Below the pieces are notes generated by a model, which was given only the letters and a program-made list of their open reading frames with translations, was not told where the DNA came from and did not search any database. A stretch of DNA of 64,000 bases from UMGS1590 sp900552455. GTDB lineage: Bacteria; Bacillota; Peptococcia; Peptococcales; Peptococcaceae. A program made the translations under genes and the position numbers. Of this stretch, positions 18,038-26,510 are shown piece by piece. The stretch covers positions 2,418,001 to 2,482,000 of the forward strand of contig OZ007004.1 of NCBI GenBank assembly GCA_963931105.1, given 5' to 3'. Every line of letters starts with the position of its first letter. Position 1 is the first letter of the stretch.

Positions 18038-18595
18038 TCAGATGCTCATGATATCTTTTTCTTTTTCGTCGTAGATCTTTTCGATCTTGGCGATGGCAGC
18101 ATCGGTCTGCTTCTGCACATCGTCCTGAGCGCCCTTGGAATCGTCCTCAGTGATCTCCTTGTTCTTTTCGAGCTTTTTGATCTGGTCGTTGGCGTCGCGG
18201 CGGATGTTGCGGATGTAAACCTTCGCTTCTTCCGCTTTCTTGTGAGCAGTCTTTGCCAGCTCCTGACGGGTTTCCTTCGTCAGCTGTGGGATTGGCAGAC
18301 GGATGACGACGCCATCGTTGGATGGGTTGATGCCGAGGTCAGATTTCTGGATCGCCTTTTCGATGTCCTTGATGATCCCCTTGTCCCATGGCTGGATGGT
18401 GATCAGATCCGGAGCCGGCGCGCTGACGTTGGCCACCTGGTTGATCGGCGTTGGAGAACCGTAGTATTCCACAGTGATGCCATTCAGCAGGGACACGTTT
18501 GCCTTACCGGTGCGGATATGCATGAGGTCTTCGCGATACTTGTTGATGGATTTCTCCATGCGTTCTTCTGAGTCTAATAAAATTTCATCGATCAT
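18038..18595 (-). CDS. frr: Ribosome recycling factor
   Basis: Releases ribosomes from mRNA after termination together with EF-G. It has the full family length of 185 residues. Recognisable are RTGKANVSLLNGITVEYYG near the N-terminus, PWDKGIIKDIEKAIQKSDLG in the middle, and the C-terminal helical part IRNIRRDANDQIKKLEKN. The start has GGGG nine bases upstream and lies only four bases after the pyrH stop, so the two are co-translated. Confidence 0.97.
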   Translation of the reverse strand: MIDEILLDSEERMEKSINKYREDLMHIRTGKANVSLLNGITVEYYGSPTPINQVANVSAPAPDLITIQPWDKGIIKDIEKAIQKSDLGINPSNDGVVIRLPIPQLTKETRQELAKTAHKKAEEAKVYIRNIRRDANDQIKKLEKNKEITEDDSKGAQDDVQKQTDAAIAKIEKIYDEKEKDIMSI

Positions 18596-18599
18596 GATC

Positions 18600-19319
18600 T
18601 TATTCCCCTGTTCCTACTAAAGTACCAATTTTTTCGCCTAAAACAGCCTTCATCATGTTGCCCTTTTCGGTGATGTTGAACACCTGGATAGGGATGTTGT
18701 TGTCCATGCACAAGGAGATCGCTGTGGAATCCATGACCTTGAGCCCGCGGTTCAAAACCTCCAGGAAGGTCAGCGTTTCAAAGCGCTGGGCTTCCGGATG
18801 GGTCTTAGGATCGCAGTCGTAAACGCCGTCCACCTTCTTGGCCATGAGAATGGCTTCCGCTTCGATCTCAGCCGCACGTAGCGCAGCCGTCGTATCGGTG
18901 GAGAAGAATGGGTTGCCGGTGCCGGCTGCAAAAATGACCACGCGGCCCTTTTCGAGATGACGGATCGCTCTGCGCTTGATGTAAGGCTCAGCGACCTCGC
19001 GCATTTCGATCGCGCTCATAACGCGGGTGTCCACGTCGTGCTTTTCCAGCACATCCTGCAGCGCCAGCGCGTTGATCACCGTTGCCAGCATGCCCATGTA
19101 GTCTGCCGTGGCACGATCAATGCCGCGCTTTGCGCCAGCGATGCCGCGCCAGATGTTGCCGCCGCCGACCACGCAGGCCACTTCCACGCCCAGCGCAGAA
19201 ATCTCAGCGATCTGTTCAGCCAGCGTGTTGAGCGTGTTGCTCTCGAGGCCGTAGCCGATCTCACCAGCCAGCGCCTCCCCGCTCAGTTTGATAATCACAC
19301 GTTTATACTTAGCTTCCAT
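18600..19319 (-). CDS. pyrH: UMP kinase
   Basis: Phosphorylates UMP to UDP; bacterial hexameric type of the amino-acid-kinase fold. 239 residues from MEAKYKRVIIKLSGEAL. Family motifs are KLSGEAL, VVGGGNIWRG, and the CDPKTHPEAQRFETLT segment near the nucleotide site. Start 19319 is preferred over the ATG six bases upstream because GGGGG is then seven bases away instead of one. It has its own promoter, and frr follows four bases downstream. Confidence 0.96.
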   Translation of the reverse strand: MEAKYKRVIIKLSGEALAGEIGYGLESNTLNTLAEQIAEISALGVEVACVVGGGNIWRGIAGAKRGIDRATADYMGMLATVINALALQDVLEKHDVDTRVMSAIEMREVAEPYIKRRAIRHLEKGRVVIFAAGTGNPFFSTDTTAALRAAEIEAEAILMAKKVDGVYDCDPKTHPEAQRFETLTFLEVLNRGLKVMDSTAISLCMDNNIPIQVFNITEKGNMMKAVLGEKIGTLVGTGE

Positions 19320-19366
19320 AGTCATACCCCCATGTTGATTGAAGACTGTCTTTTTACACTGCTCCT

Positions 19367-19395
19367 ATTATACCATACTCTCTGCGCGCTATCCA
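19367..19395 (-). promoter_or_regulatory. Promoter of pyrH-frr
   Basis: Minus-strand TGGATA, 17-bp spacer, perfect TATAAT. Confidence 0.65.
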
Positions 19396-19416
19396 CTAGA
19401 ATTGTGCGGTTATCTT

Positions 19417-21567
19417 TCACAGTCTCTCCAGCTTCGTGCGAAAAGAGATCGCGCGCTGGGTCTGCATCCCGTCAAACTGGATGATGTGTGCCTCTTTGTC
19501 AAGATCTGCAGCCAGCACTGTGCCCTCGCCAAAAACAGCGTGACGCACGCGCTGTCCCGGCAGAAATGTGGCGTCGGCGTCGCGGTCGACGAGACGCTCT
19601 GCACTGCGCGCATAGTGGCTTTTGGCAGCGCGGACGAGGCTGTCTGGCGGCGGCGTGGTAAACGCGAGCAGCGACGGATCGATATCGAGCAAAAACCGCG
19701 ATGGATAGCGCAGCGTGCCGTCAAAATTTCGTCCGTCGGCTTCTGAGAGATAAAGCCCCTTCTCCGCACGCGTCAGCGCCACAAAAGCCAGTCGTCGCTC
19801 CTCTTCCATCGCCTGCACAGTGCGCACACGGCGCGACGGAAAAATACCGTCGTTCATGCCGCAGAGGAACACATACGGAAATTCCAGCCCCTTGGCAGCG
19901 TGGATGGTCATCAGCTTGACCTTATCCTCTGCATCGCCCAGATCGGCATTGGTGAACAGCGCCACATGCGCCAGATAATAAGGCAGCGTCACCTCTTCGC
20001 CGCAGGTTGTCTCAAAAAGATAGATTGACTGCTTGAGCTCGGCGAGATTGTCGAGACGTTCCTGACTCCCTTCAGTGCGCAGCATCCGTTCGTAGCCAGA
20101 CGCATCCAAGAGCGCTGCCAACACCTCCGAAACAGGCCACCCGTCATAAGCTGCAGCAAACTGCTCGATCAGCGCGACAAAATCGTGCGCCTTCGTGCCC
20201 TTGAACGTTGGCTCATCGAGATGGCGAACGAGGGCTTCGTAAAGGCTCGTGTGCTCGCGCTCCGCCGTCTCTTCGAGAAACGCCAGCCGCCGTTTGCCGA
20301 GATTGCGCTTCGGCACATTGACGATGCGCCGGAACGAGAGATCGTCCTTGAAAACGAGCATACGCAGATAACTCAGCGCATCCTTGATCTCCTGACGTGC
20401 AAAAAACTGCACACCGCTGTAGATTGTGTACGGGATCTTTTCCTCAAGCAGCACCTCTTCCACCGCGCGTGTCACATAATGAGCGCGATAGAGCACCGTC
20501 ATATCCCGAAACGGCACGCCGTCCGCGCGGAGCTTTTTCATCTCGGCAACGATCCAGCGTGCCTCCTGCTCCTGATCGTCGGCAAAATGACAGCGCACCG
20601 GCTGGCCGGTCGGCAGCGTCGGAACGAGGGATTTTTTCATGCGCTGGCTGTTTTTGGCGATGAGCGAATTGGCGCAGGCGAGGATCTCCGGCGTGGAGCG
20701 ATGGTTTTCCATCATCATGATGGTCTGGGTCTCCGGAAAAGCCTTGTCAAAATCGAGCAGAAATTTCACATTGGCGCCGCGCCAGGTGTAGATTGTCTGG
20801 TCGGGATCGCCGACGATGAAAAGATTTTTGTGATAATCGCAGAGCACCATCATGAGATCGTATTGCAGCTGGTCGATGTCCTGAAACTCGTCGATCATGA
20901 TGTATTCCAGCCGCTCCTGCCATTTCCGGCGGATCGCCGGATTGTTCTCGAAAATGTAGAGCGAGAATTTGATGAGATCGTTGTAATCGACGCCGAAGCA
21001 TTTTTTCTCCTCGTAGAGATAGCCGTAGAAAATGATCTCGTCGGTCGCCGTCGCCTCGTCGTATTTCTGCTTCACCTGCTCCAGCGGCAGCGCCAGCATA
21101 TCCTTGTAATACTCTGGTTTTTTGAACAGCTTCTGGATCTCGATCATATCCCGCGCATCGGCAAACGTGCGGTCGCGCAGCGAAAGCCCGCGCTCCTCAT
21201 AAATGAGGGCGAGCATGGCGTCGATGTCGTTGTTGTCGAGCACGAGGAAACGCTTGGGATAACCGATGGCGTGGCTGTCCTCCCGCAGGATGGCGTCGCA
21301 GAAACCGTGGAAGGTGTTGATATAGCCTGTGTCGTTGTCGCCAGTGAGCTGGTGGATGCGCTGACGCATCTCTGCCGCCGACTTGTTTGTGAACGTGACA
21401 CAGAGGATATTCCCCGGCAGGATCCCGAGCGCGTTCACGAGATAGGCAAAGCGGTGCGAGAGCGCCCGCGTTTTGCCGCTGCCAGCGCCAGCGATCACCC
21501 GCACAATGCCCTCCGTCGTCGTCACAGCCGCGCGCTGCGCAGCATTGAGATTTTCCAAAAGATCCAT
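19417..21567 (-). CDS. UvrD/PcrA-type superfamily 1 DNA helicase
   Basis: ATP-driven 3'-5' helicase expected to act in repair and replication restart. The 716 residues contain motif Q and Walker A (NAAQRAAVTTT, GAGSGKT), motif II YIMIDEFQDIDQLQY, motif III DPDQTIYTWRGA, motif IV-V region ENHRSTPEI and MTIHAAKGLEFPYVF, and motif VI RRLAFVALTRAEKGLYL. The C-terminal ~60 residues look like the Tudor-like domain of PcrA (GQRVRHAVFGEGTVLA). It lies between tsf and pyrH, which are normally adjacent. PcrA and UvrD cannot be separated by eye, so no symbol is given. Confidence 0.94.
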   Translation of the reverse strand: MDLLENLNAAQRAAVTTTEGIVRVIAGAGSGKTRALSHRFAYLVNALGILPGNILCVTFTNKSAAEMRQRIHQLTGDNDTGYINTFHGFCDAILREDSHAIGYPKRFLVLDNNDIDAMLALIYEERGLSLRDRTFADARDMIEIQKLFKKPEYYKDMLALPLEQVKQKYDEATATDEIIFYGYLYEEKKCFGVDYNDLIKFSLYIFENNPAIRRKWQERLEYIMIDEFQDIDQLQYDLMMVLCDYHKNLFIVGDPDQTIYTWRGANVKFLLDFDKAFPETQTIMMMENHRSTPEILACANSLIAKNSQRMKKSLVPTLPTGQPVRCHFADDQEQEARWIVAEMKKLRADGVPFRDMTVLYRAHYVTRAVEEVLLEEKIPYTIYSGVQFFARQEIKDALSYLRMLVFKDDLSFRRIVNVPKRNLGKRRLAFLEETAEREHTSLYEALVRHLDEPTFKGTKAHDFVALIEQFAAAYDGWPVSEVLAALLDASGYERMLRTEGSQERLDNLAELKQSIYLFETTCGEEVTLPYYLAHVALFTNADLGDAEDKVKLMTIHAAKGLEFPYVFLCGMNDGIFPSRRVRTVQAMEEERRLAFVALTRAEKGLYLSEADGRNFDGTLRYPSRFLLDIDPSLLAFTTPPPDSLVRAAKSHYARSAERLVDRDADATFLPGQRVRHAVFGEGTVLAADLDKEAHIIQFDGMQTQRAISFRTKLERL

Positions 21568-21603
21568 CGTCGCCCCTCCTTTTCCACCTCTATGATAGCA
21601 GAA

Positions 21604-21639
21604 ATCCCGGAACCATTTCTTGAGAAACGATCCCGGGAT
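21604..21639 (-). terminator. Hairpin terminator after tsf
   Basis: Arms ATCCCGG/CCGGGAT continue with an inner GTTTCT/AGAAAT pairing. The following tract TTTCTG is only modestly T-rich, so termination may be partial into the helicase gene. Confidence 0.65.
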
Positions 21640-21659
21640 ATTTTGATTCTCCGAAAAGA

Positions 21660-22316
21660 TTACATACCAGCCTGTGCAGCAACTTCTGCAGCGAAGTCGT
21701 CGACACGCTTTTCAAGGCCTTCGCCCATTTCAAAACGAGCGAAACGACGAACCTTGATGTTTTCGCCGAACTGAGCGATACCTTCCTTAACATAGGTTTC
21801 GATGGTTTCGTTGTTTTCAGCACGGATGTAAACCTGATCCATGAGGCAAACTTCGCCATAGAACTTTTTGAGACGGCCTTCTACCATCTTTTCAACGATG
21901 TTGTCTGGCTTGCCTTCATTCTTAGCCTGAGCGATCAGGACTTCACGTTCGTGATCGAGTTCAGCCTGTGGCACTTCGTCACGGGTGACGTATTTTGGAT
22001 TTTCAGCAGCAATGTGCATAGCGATGTTCTGAGCAAATTCCTTGAAAGCGTCGGTCTTTGCAACGAAGTCGGTTTCGCAGTTGACTTCGACGATAACGCC
22101 GATCTTGCCGCCCATGTGGATGTAGGAAGCAACAACGCCTTCTGCAGCGATGCGGCCGCTCTTCTTAGCGGAATCAGCGATGCCCTTTTCGCGCAGATAG
22201 TCGATGGCTTTGTCCATGTTGCCGTCGCATTCCTGGAGTGCTTTTTTGCAGTCCATCATGCCGGCGCCGGTCTTTTCACGTAATTCTTTTACCATAGAAG
22301 CAGTAACGTTTGCCAC
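21660..22316 (-). CDS. tsf: Translation elongation factor Ts
   Basis: Nucleotide exchange factor for EF-Tu. 218 residues, the short form usual in Firmicutes and cyanobacteria. It has an N-terminal UBA-like part VKELREKTGAGMMDCKKAL and the core motif VIVEVNCETDFVAKTDAF. The GTG start has AGGAGG eight bases upstream. It follows rpsB in the standard order, separated by 92 bp that hold an attenuator-like hairpin. Confidence 0.97.
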   Translation of the reverse strand: MANVTASMVKELREKTGAGMMDCKKALQECDGNMDKAIDYLREKGIADSAKKSGRIAAEGVVASYIHMGGKIGVIVEVNCETDFVAKTDAFKEFAQNIAMHIAAENPKYVTRDEVPQAELDHEREVLIAQAKNEGKPDNIVEKMVEGRLKKFYGEVCLMDQVYIRAENNETIETYVKEGIAQFGENIKVRRFARFEMGEGLEKRVDDFAAEVAAQAGM

Positions 22317-22360
22317 TATAATTCCTCCTAAAAAATGTGTTAGAACGGGTATTTCATCTT

Positions 22361-22398
22361 AAAAAAGGTAACCTCATTGATCTCAACTCGGTTACCTT
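22361..22398 (-). terminator. Attenuator-like terminator between rpsB and tsf
   Basis: Minus-strand arms AAGGTAACC/GGTTACCTT followed by TTTTAAG. With no visible promoter between the genes, it would lower tsf expression relative to rpsB by partial termination. Confidence 0.75.
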
Positions 22399-22408
22399 CA
22401 TCACAAAA

Positions 22409-23143
22409 TTATTCAGCGTCAGCGACTTCTTCAGCAGCTTCGGCTTCTTCAGCACCTGCAGCGCCCTGCTTTGCTTCAACAACAGCGTCAGCGATGACAG
22501 AGGTCAGGAGCTTCACGGCACGGATGGCATCGTCGTTGCCAGGGATGACATAGTCGATTTCATCCGGGTCGCAGTTGGTATCAACAACACCAATGACTGG
22601 GATACCGAGCTTGCGTGCTTCGTGAACGGCGATCTTTTCCTTCTTAGGATCGACAACGAAGATCGCACCTGGCAGTTCAGGCATGTTCTTGATGCCGCCG
22701 AGGAAGCGTTCGAGTTTTTCCTTTTCACCGAGAAGGATTGCTTTTTCTTTCTTGGTGAGGAGTTCCATGGTCCCGTTTTCTTCCATCTTTTCGAGTTCGA
22801 AGAGACGTTTGATGCGGGTTTCGATGGTCTTGTAGTTGGTCAGCATGCCACCGAGCCATCTTTCGTTGACGTAGTATTCGCCAGCGCGGATAGCTTCTTC
22901 TTTGATGGATTCCTGAGCCTGCTTCTTGGTACCAACGAACAGGATTGGCTTCCCTTCTTCAACGACTTCCTTCACGAAATCATACGCTTCATTGATGAGC
23001 TTGACGGTTTTAGACAAGTCAATGATGTAGATCTGATTTCTTTCTGCAAAAATGTACGGCGCCATTTTAGGATTCCAGCGACGTGTTTGATGACCAAAAT
23101 GTACCCCTGCTTCTAAGAGTTGTTTCATAGATACGACGGACAT
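22409..23143 (-). CDS. rpsB: 30S ribosomal protein S2
   Basis: Small-subunit protein bound at the back of the 30S head-body junction. 244 residues from MSVVSMKQLLEAGVHFGHQT. Family motifs are RRWNPKMAPYIF, the FVGTKKQA segment, NERWLGGMLTNY and PGAIFVVDPKKE, with an acidic Ala/Glu-rich tail. Start 23143 has AGGAGG seven bases upstream. The longer frame to 23188 covers the ribosome-binding site and is not translated as protein. Confidence 0.98.
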   Translation of the reverse strand: MSVVSMKQLLEAGVHFGHQTRRWNPKMAPYIFAERNQIYIIDLSKTVKLINEAYDFVKEVVEEGKPILFVGTKKQAQESIKEEAIRAGEYYVNERWLGGMLTNYKTIETRIKRLFELEKMEENGTMELLTKKEKAILLGEKEKLERFLGGIKNMPELPGAIFVVDPKKEKIAVHEARKLGIPVIGVVDTNCDPDEIDYVIPGNDDAIRAVKLLTSVIADAVVEAKQGAAGAEEAEAAEEVADAE

Positions 23144-23194
23144 TTTGGCACCTCCTCTCTTCATTTGGATTTTTTCTTCCGGCTCCATTTTTTA

Positions 23195-23229
23195 CGCGTC
23201 CCTCTCACCCTTGTGAGCTCCAGGGCGCG
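23195..23229 (-). promoter_or_regulatory. Structured leader hairpin in the rpsB 5' UTR
   Basis: In the ~110-nt leader, CGCGCCCT pairs imperfectly with AGGGACGCG, and CTCAC/GTGAG forms an inner stem. Ribosomal protein genes are often autoregulated through such leaders. I cannot match it to a named rpsB leader class. Confidence 0.4.
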
Positions 23230-23261
23230 GAACAAAGAACCGTGTTTTTTACAACGTTAAG

Positions 23262-23290
23262 AGTATAGCATCTTTACGCCGCTGGCGCAA
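23262..23290 (-). promoter_or_regulatory. rpsB promoter
   Basis: Minus-strand TTGCGC, 17-bp spacer, TATACT; transcription would start near 23255. Confidence 0.75.
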
Positions 23291-23340
23291 GCCCTTTTTC
23301 CGGGATTTTCGCGGAGAATTTTCGCCAGTCGCCCAGGGCA

Positions 23341-23378
23341 AAAAATAAAAACGTCTGTCCCTCTAAGGAGACAGACGC
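23341..23378 (-). terminator. Terminator after the coiled-coil membrane protein gene
   Basis: Arms CGTCTGTC/GACAGACG followed by TTTTTATTTTTT on the minus strand. It closes the fakA-fakB-23384 unit. Confidence 0.92.
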
Positions 23379-23383
23379 GATGA

Positions 23384-23842
23384 TCATTTCTTGGAATTTT
23401 CGATGGCAGCGGTCACTTCATCGAGCTGATTTTCGACCTTGAGCAGCGCTTCTTCCAGCTCGTCAAGGCTGGCTTTTTCGTAGTCGGTGTTGAGCGCTGC
23501 ATCAGGCAGATCACCAGTCACCGCTTCGGCGTTGCGATCTGTGGCGCCGCGCTGCACAGCCGCACGCTTGATGGCGGTGCTGACGACGACAGCGACAACT
23601 GTGGAGAACGCAGCCAGGCAAACGCTCTTGATGATGAGGCCGCGGAGATTGTTCTTCTTCACGCCGCTGGCGATGCATTCCACGCTAGCTGGTGCCTTTG
23701 CAGCGAGCTTGCGCGTCTTGGCTGCGGATTCTTTTCTCGCTTTGGCAGCTGCCTTCACGAGTTTTTTGCGTTTCTTTTCGAGCTGCTTCTGCATACGAAC
23801 CATCTTATCGAGCTGTGTTTCGATCTTTTTTAATTTGTCCAT
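23384..23842 (-). CDS. Small membrane protein with coiled-coil ends, function unknown
   Basis: I do not recognise this 152-residue protein. Residues 1-50 are Lys/Ala-rich and heptad-like (LKKIETQLDKMVRMQKQLEK), predicting a basic coiled coil. Around residues 68-88 there is one hydrophobic segment (GLIIKSVCLAAFSTVVAVVV). The C-terminal ~35 residues form an acidic helix (SLDELEEALLKVENQLDEV). The ATG at 23842 has AGAGGTGG five bases upstream. It lies 12 bp after fakB and shares its terminator, so it belongs to that operon, perhaps as a membrane-bound accessory. Confidence 0.7.
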   Translation of the reverse strand: MDKLKKIETQLDKMVRMQKQLEKKRKKLVKAAAKARKESAAKTRKLAAKAPASVECIASGVKKNNLRGLIIKSVCLAAFSTVVAVVVSTAIKRAAVQRGATDRNAEAVTGDLPDAALNTDYEKASLDELEEALLKVENQLDEVTAAIENSKK

Positions 23843-23854
23843 AATTTCCACCTC

Positions 23855-24730
23855 TTATAATTGATAAAATGCAATGCCAAATCCACCAAGGCCAATGTGC
23901 GTCGTCACAACACATCCCAGCTCAAATGTCTCGATCTGCTCGATCTCCAGCTCTGGATGAGCGGCGAGCTTCGGCATGAAACTTTTTTCCAGGATGTGCA
24001 GATATTCTTCGTTGTTGTAGCCCAGTGCAAAATACAGCTTTTTATTTGGATCGACCATCGCCATCACCGTGTCGGTGAGATGATCGATGGCTTTCTCGAT
24101 CTTTTTGCCACGGATCTTTTCGTGCGCACCGATGAATCCGTCTTCGACGATGAGGATCGGCTTGATGTTGAGGATCGAGCCAACGAGATAGCTGGCTTTG
24201 CCGATGCGCCCACCCTTCTGCAGATTGTCAAGGGTATCGAGCAGAAACAGGATGCGTGTCTTTTCGACGACCGCGCGCACATGCGCCATCACTTCGTCCC
24301 AGCTGGCATCCGGATGGTTTCGGATGAAGCGGGCGATGGTCACAACATCGAGCCCAAGGCCGATGGTCACGGTGCGGCTGTCGACAACCTCAACGGCGAT
24401 CTCATCCTTGACCATGTCGGCAGCGAGCTTTGCGCCCTGCCAGGTGCCGCTCATCTCCGAAGAGATGTGGATGGAAAGCACGCGCTCTGCGCCTTCTTCC
24501 TTGCAGGCGCGGTACACATCCATGTACTGTGCCGGCGAAGGCTGGGACGTGGTCGGCAGGGTTTTCGCGGTGCCGATGTAGTCATAAAATTCCTGGTTCG
24601 TGATGTCTACACGATCCAGATAGGCTTTCCCGCCAAAATGCACAGCCAGCGGGATCACCTTGATGTCCAACTCACGCACGAGATCCGCCGGGATATCAGC
24701 GGTGCTGTCTGTTACAATCGCAATTCTCAT
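23855..24730 (-). CDS. fakB: DegV-family fatty-acid-binding protein (FakB)
   Basis: Binds a fatty acid and presents it to FakA for phosphorylation, feeding exogenous fatty acids into phospholipids. 291 residues with the DegV fold: VTDSTADIPADL at the N-terminus, TTSQPSP and ISSEMSGTWQGA loops contacting the lipid carboxylate, LDTLDNLQKGGRIGK in the middle, and TTHIGLGGFGIAFY at the C-terminus. It directly follows fakA (13-bp gap), so the pair is a complete fatty-acid kinase. Confidence 0.92.
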   Translation of the reverse strand: MRIAIVTDSTADIPADLVRELDIKVIPLAVHFGGKAYLDRVDITNQEFYDYIGTAKTLPTTSQPSPAQYMDVYRACKEEGAERVLSIHISSEMSGTWQGAKLAADMVKDEIAVEVVDSRTVTIGLGLDVVTIARFIRNHPDASWDEVMAHVRAVVEKTRILFLLDTLDNLQKGGRIGKASYLVGSILNIKPILIVEDGFIGAHEKIRGKKIEKAIDHLTDTVMAMVDPNKKLYFALGYNNEEYLHILEKSFMPKLAAHPELEIEQIETFELGCVVTTHIGLGGFGIAFYQL

Positions 24731-24743
24731 GGATCATCCTCAC

Positions 24744-26399
24744 TTATTCTGCAGACACAATGTAGTGGTACACATTCTGTCCGCCGTCGTAAAGTTCAAA
24801 ATCGACGTCTTCAAAATCTCCTTCAAGCTGTTCGAGCAGCGCCTGAGCATCTCCGGCGTCGACGTCGAGGCCATAGTGCAGGCTGATAAGCTCTGCGTCG
24901 TCATCGACCATGGTCTGCACCATGGCGTTCGCCGCTTCGGCGAGGGTTGCACAGGAAGCGATGATCTTGCCGTCGAGGATGCTCATAAATTCGTGCTCGT
25001 GAATGTCCACCCCGTCGATGGTCGTGTCGCGCACAGCCTGGGTGATCTCGCCGCTCTGCACGGTGGCCAGGCTGGCGGTCATATTTCCTACATTTTCTTC
25101 GACCGCCACATCCGGCATGTAGCCCATGAGGGCGGAAATGCCCTGCGGGAAGGTTTTCGACGGAATGACATGAACATTGCCGCTCTCTGCCATGCCGGCT
25201 GCCTGCTGCGCAGTCATGATAATGTTCTTGTTGTTTGGCAGGATATAAATGTTTTCTGCCTCGATCTGTTCCAGCACATCCAGGAAATCCTGGGTGCTTG
25301 GGTTCATGGTCTGGCCGCCCGAGATGATGTGGGTGGCGCCGAGGCCGTTGAAAATATCCGAAAGCCCGTCGCCGTTGCAGACGACGATGATGGCGTCCTT
25401 GTAAACAGCCGGCGCAGCTGCGCTGCGGCCTTTTTCCTGCAGCTCTCTGTTCTGGGAGCGCATGTTGTTGATCTTGATGTCATCCAGCTCACCGAGAGAA
25501 GAACCGGCTTCGATGACTTTCGCCAGACGATCTGTGTGAATGTGCACCTTGATCGTGTTGCCGGCGCCAACGACAAGCATGCAGTCGCCGAGATCGGTGA
25601 GCATGCCTTTGAGCACGTCGATGTCTTCTTCGACGTCAGATTTTTTCGTGCGCACAAGGAACTCGGTGCAATATGGATAAACGATGTCCTCCGGCGTCGC
25701 GAAGAAATGATCGAACTGGTCGTTGAGATCTTCCTCGCCGCTTTCTACGACCTCGCGTTTTTCGATCTCTTTTCCTTCCAGGCTGGCCAGCATGCCCTCG
25801 ATCACATAGAGATAGCCGCTGCCGCCAGCGTCAACAACGCCAGCCTGCTTGAGCACCGGCAAAAGCTCCGGTGTGCGCGCCAGCGACGCGTGACCTGCTG
25901 CGATATAAATGCGCAGACATTCGAGAATGTCCATGCCCTTCTTGTACTGCGCGCTGAGCGCTTCCGCTGCTTCGCGCACAACCGTCAGGATGGTGCCTTC
26001 CATCGGATTGCTCACTGCTTTGTACGCAGACTGCACGCCGCCGTTAAATCCGGCGACCAACGCTGCTGCGTCGATGGTCTCGCAGCCTGCGAGACCTTTT
26101 GCAAAGCCAGTGAGGATCTGCGAAAAGATCACGCCGGAGTTGCCGCGCGCACCCATGACAGCTCCAAAGGCAGCCTTGCTGGCGTATTCTCCCACGCTCG
26201 GCGTTTCCGCCTGGCGGATGAATTTTGCCGCCGACTGCATGGTCATCGCCATGTTCGTTCCCGTATCGCCGTCCGGCACCGGGAACACATTCAGCTGGTT
26301 CACGCTCTCCTTGTGTAGGTCTAAATTATCTGCACCCGCGAGGATCATCTTGAAAAACTGTTCCGCGGAAATGTTTTCTATCGTCAGCTCTAATGACAT
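24744..26399 (-). CDS. fakA: Fatty acid kinase catalytic subunit (DhaL-domain protein)
   Basis: Transfers phosphate from ATP to FakB-bound fatty acid. 551 residues. The N-terminal DhaL (Dak2) domain has VNQLNVFPVPDGDTGTNM with the Mg-binding aspartates, GARGNSGVI and DAGGSGYL. A central domain and a C-terminal DegV-like half (GGQTMNPSTQDFL) follow. Start 26399 is chosen because GTAGGAGG is eight bases upstream. The open frame to 26450 spans that site. It leads the operon with fakB and the small membrane protein. Confidence 0.93.
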   Translation of the reverse strand: MSLELTIENISAEQFFKMILAGADNLDLHKESVNQLNVFPVPDGDTGTNMAMTMQSAAKFIRQAETPSVGEYASKAAFGAVMGARGNSGVIFSQILTGFAKGLAGCETIDAAALVAGFNGGVQSAYKAVSNPMEGTILTVVREAAEALSAQYKKGMDILECLRIYIAAGHASLARTPELLPVLKQAGVVDAGGSGYLYVIEGMLASLEGKEIEKREVVESGEEDLNDQFDHFFATPEDIVYPYCTEFLVRTKKSDVEEDIDVLKGMLTDLGDCMLVVGAGNTIKVHIHTDRLAKVIEAGSSLGELDDIKINNMRSQNRELQEKGRSAAAPAVYKDAIIVVCNGDGLSDIFNGLGATHIISGGQTMNPSTQDFLDVLEQIEAENIYILPNNKNIIMTAQQAAGMAESGNVHVIPSKTFPQGISALMGYMPDVAVEENVGNMTASLATVQSGEITQAVRDTTIDGVDIHEHEFMSILDGKIIASCATLAEAANAMVQTMVDDDAELISLHYGLDVDAGDAQALLEQLEGDFEDVDFELYDGGQNVYHYIVSAE

Positions 26400-26469
26400 C
26401 GGTGGACCTCCTACCGCACAATTACTGTGATCTTTTGCATCATATACCAAATGATTGCATTCACCTTAA

Positions 26470-26498
26470 AGGATACCGAATTTGAGCGCGAATTGCAA
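26470..26498 (-). promoter_or_regulatory. fakA operon promoter
   Basis: Minus-strand TTGCAA, 17-bp spacer, TATCCT. Confidence 0.6.
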
Positions 26499-26510
26499 TA
26501 TATACTGCTC

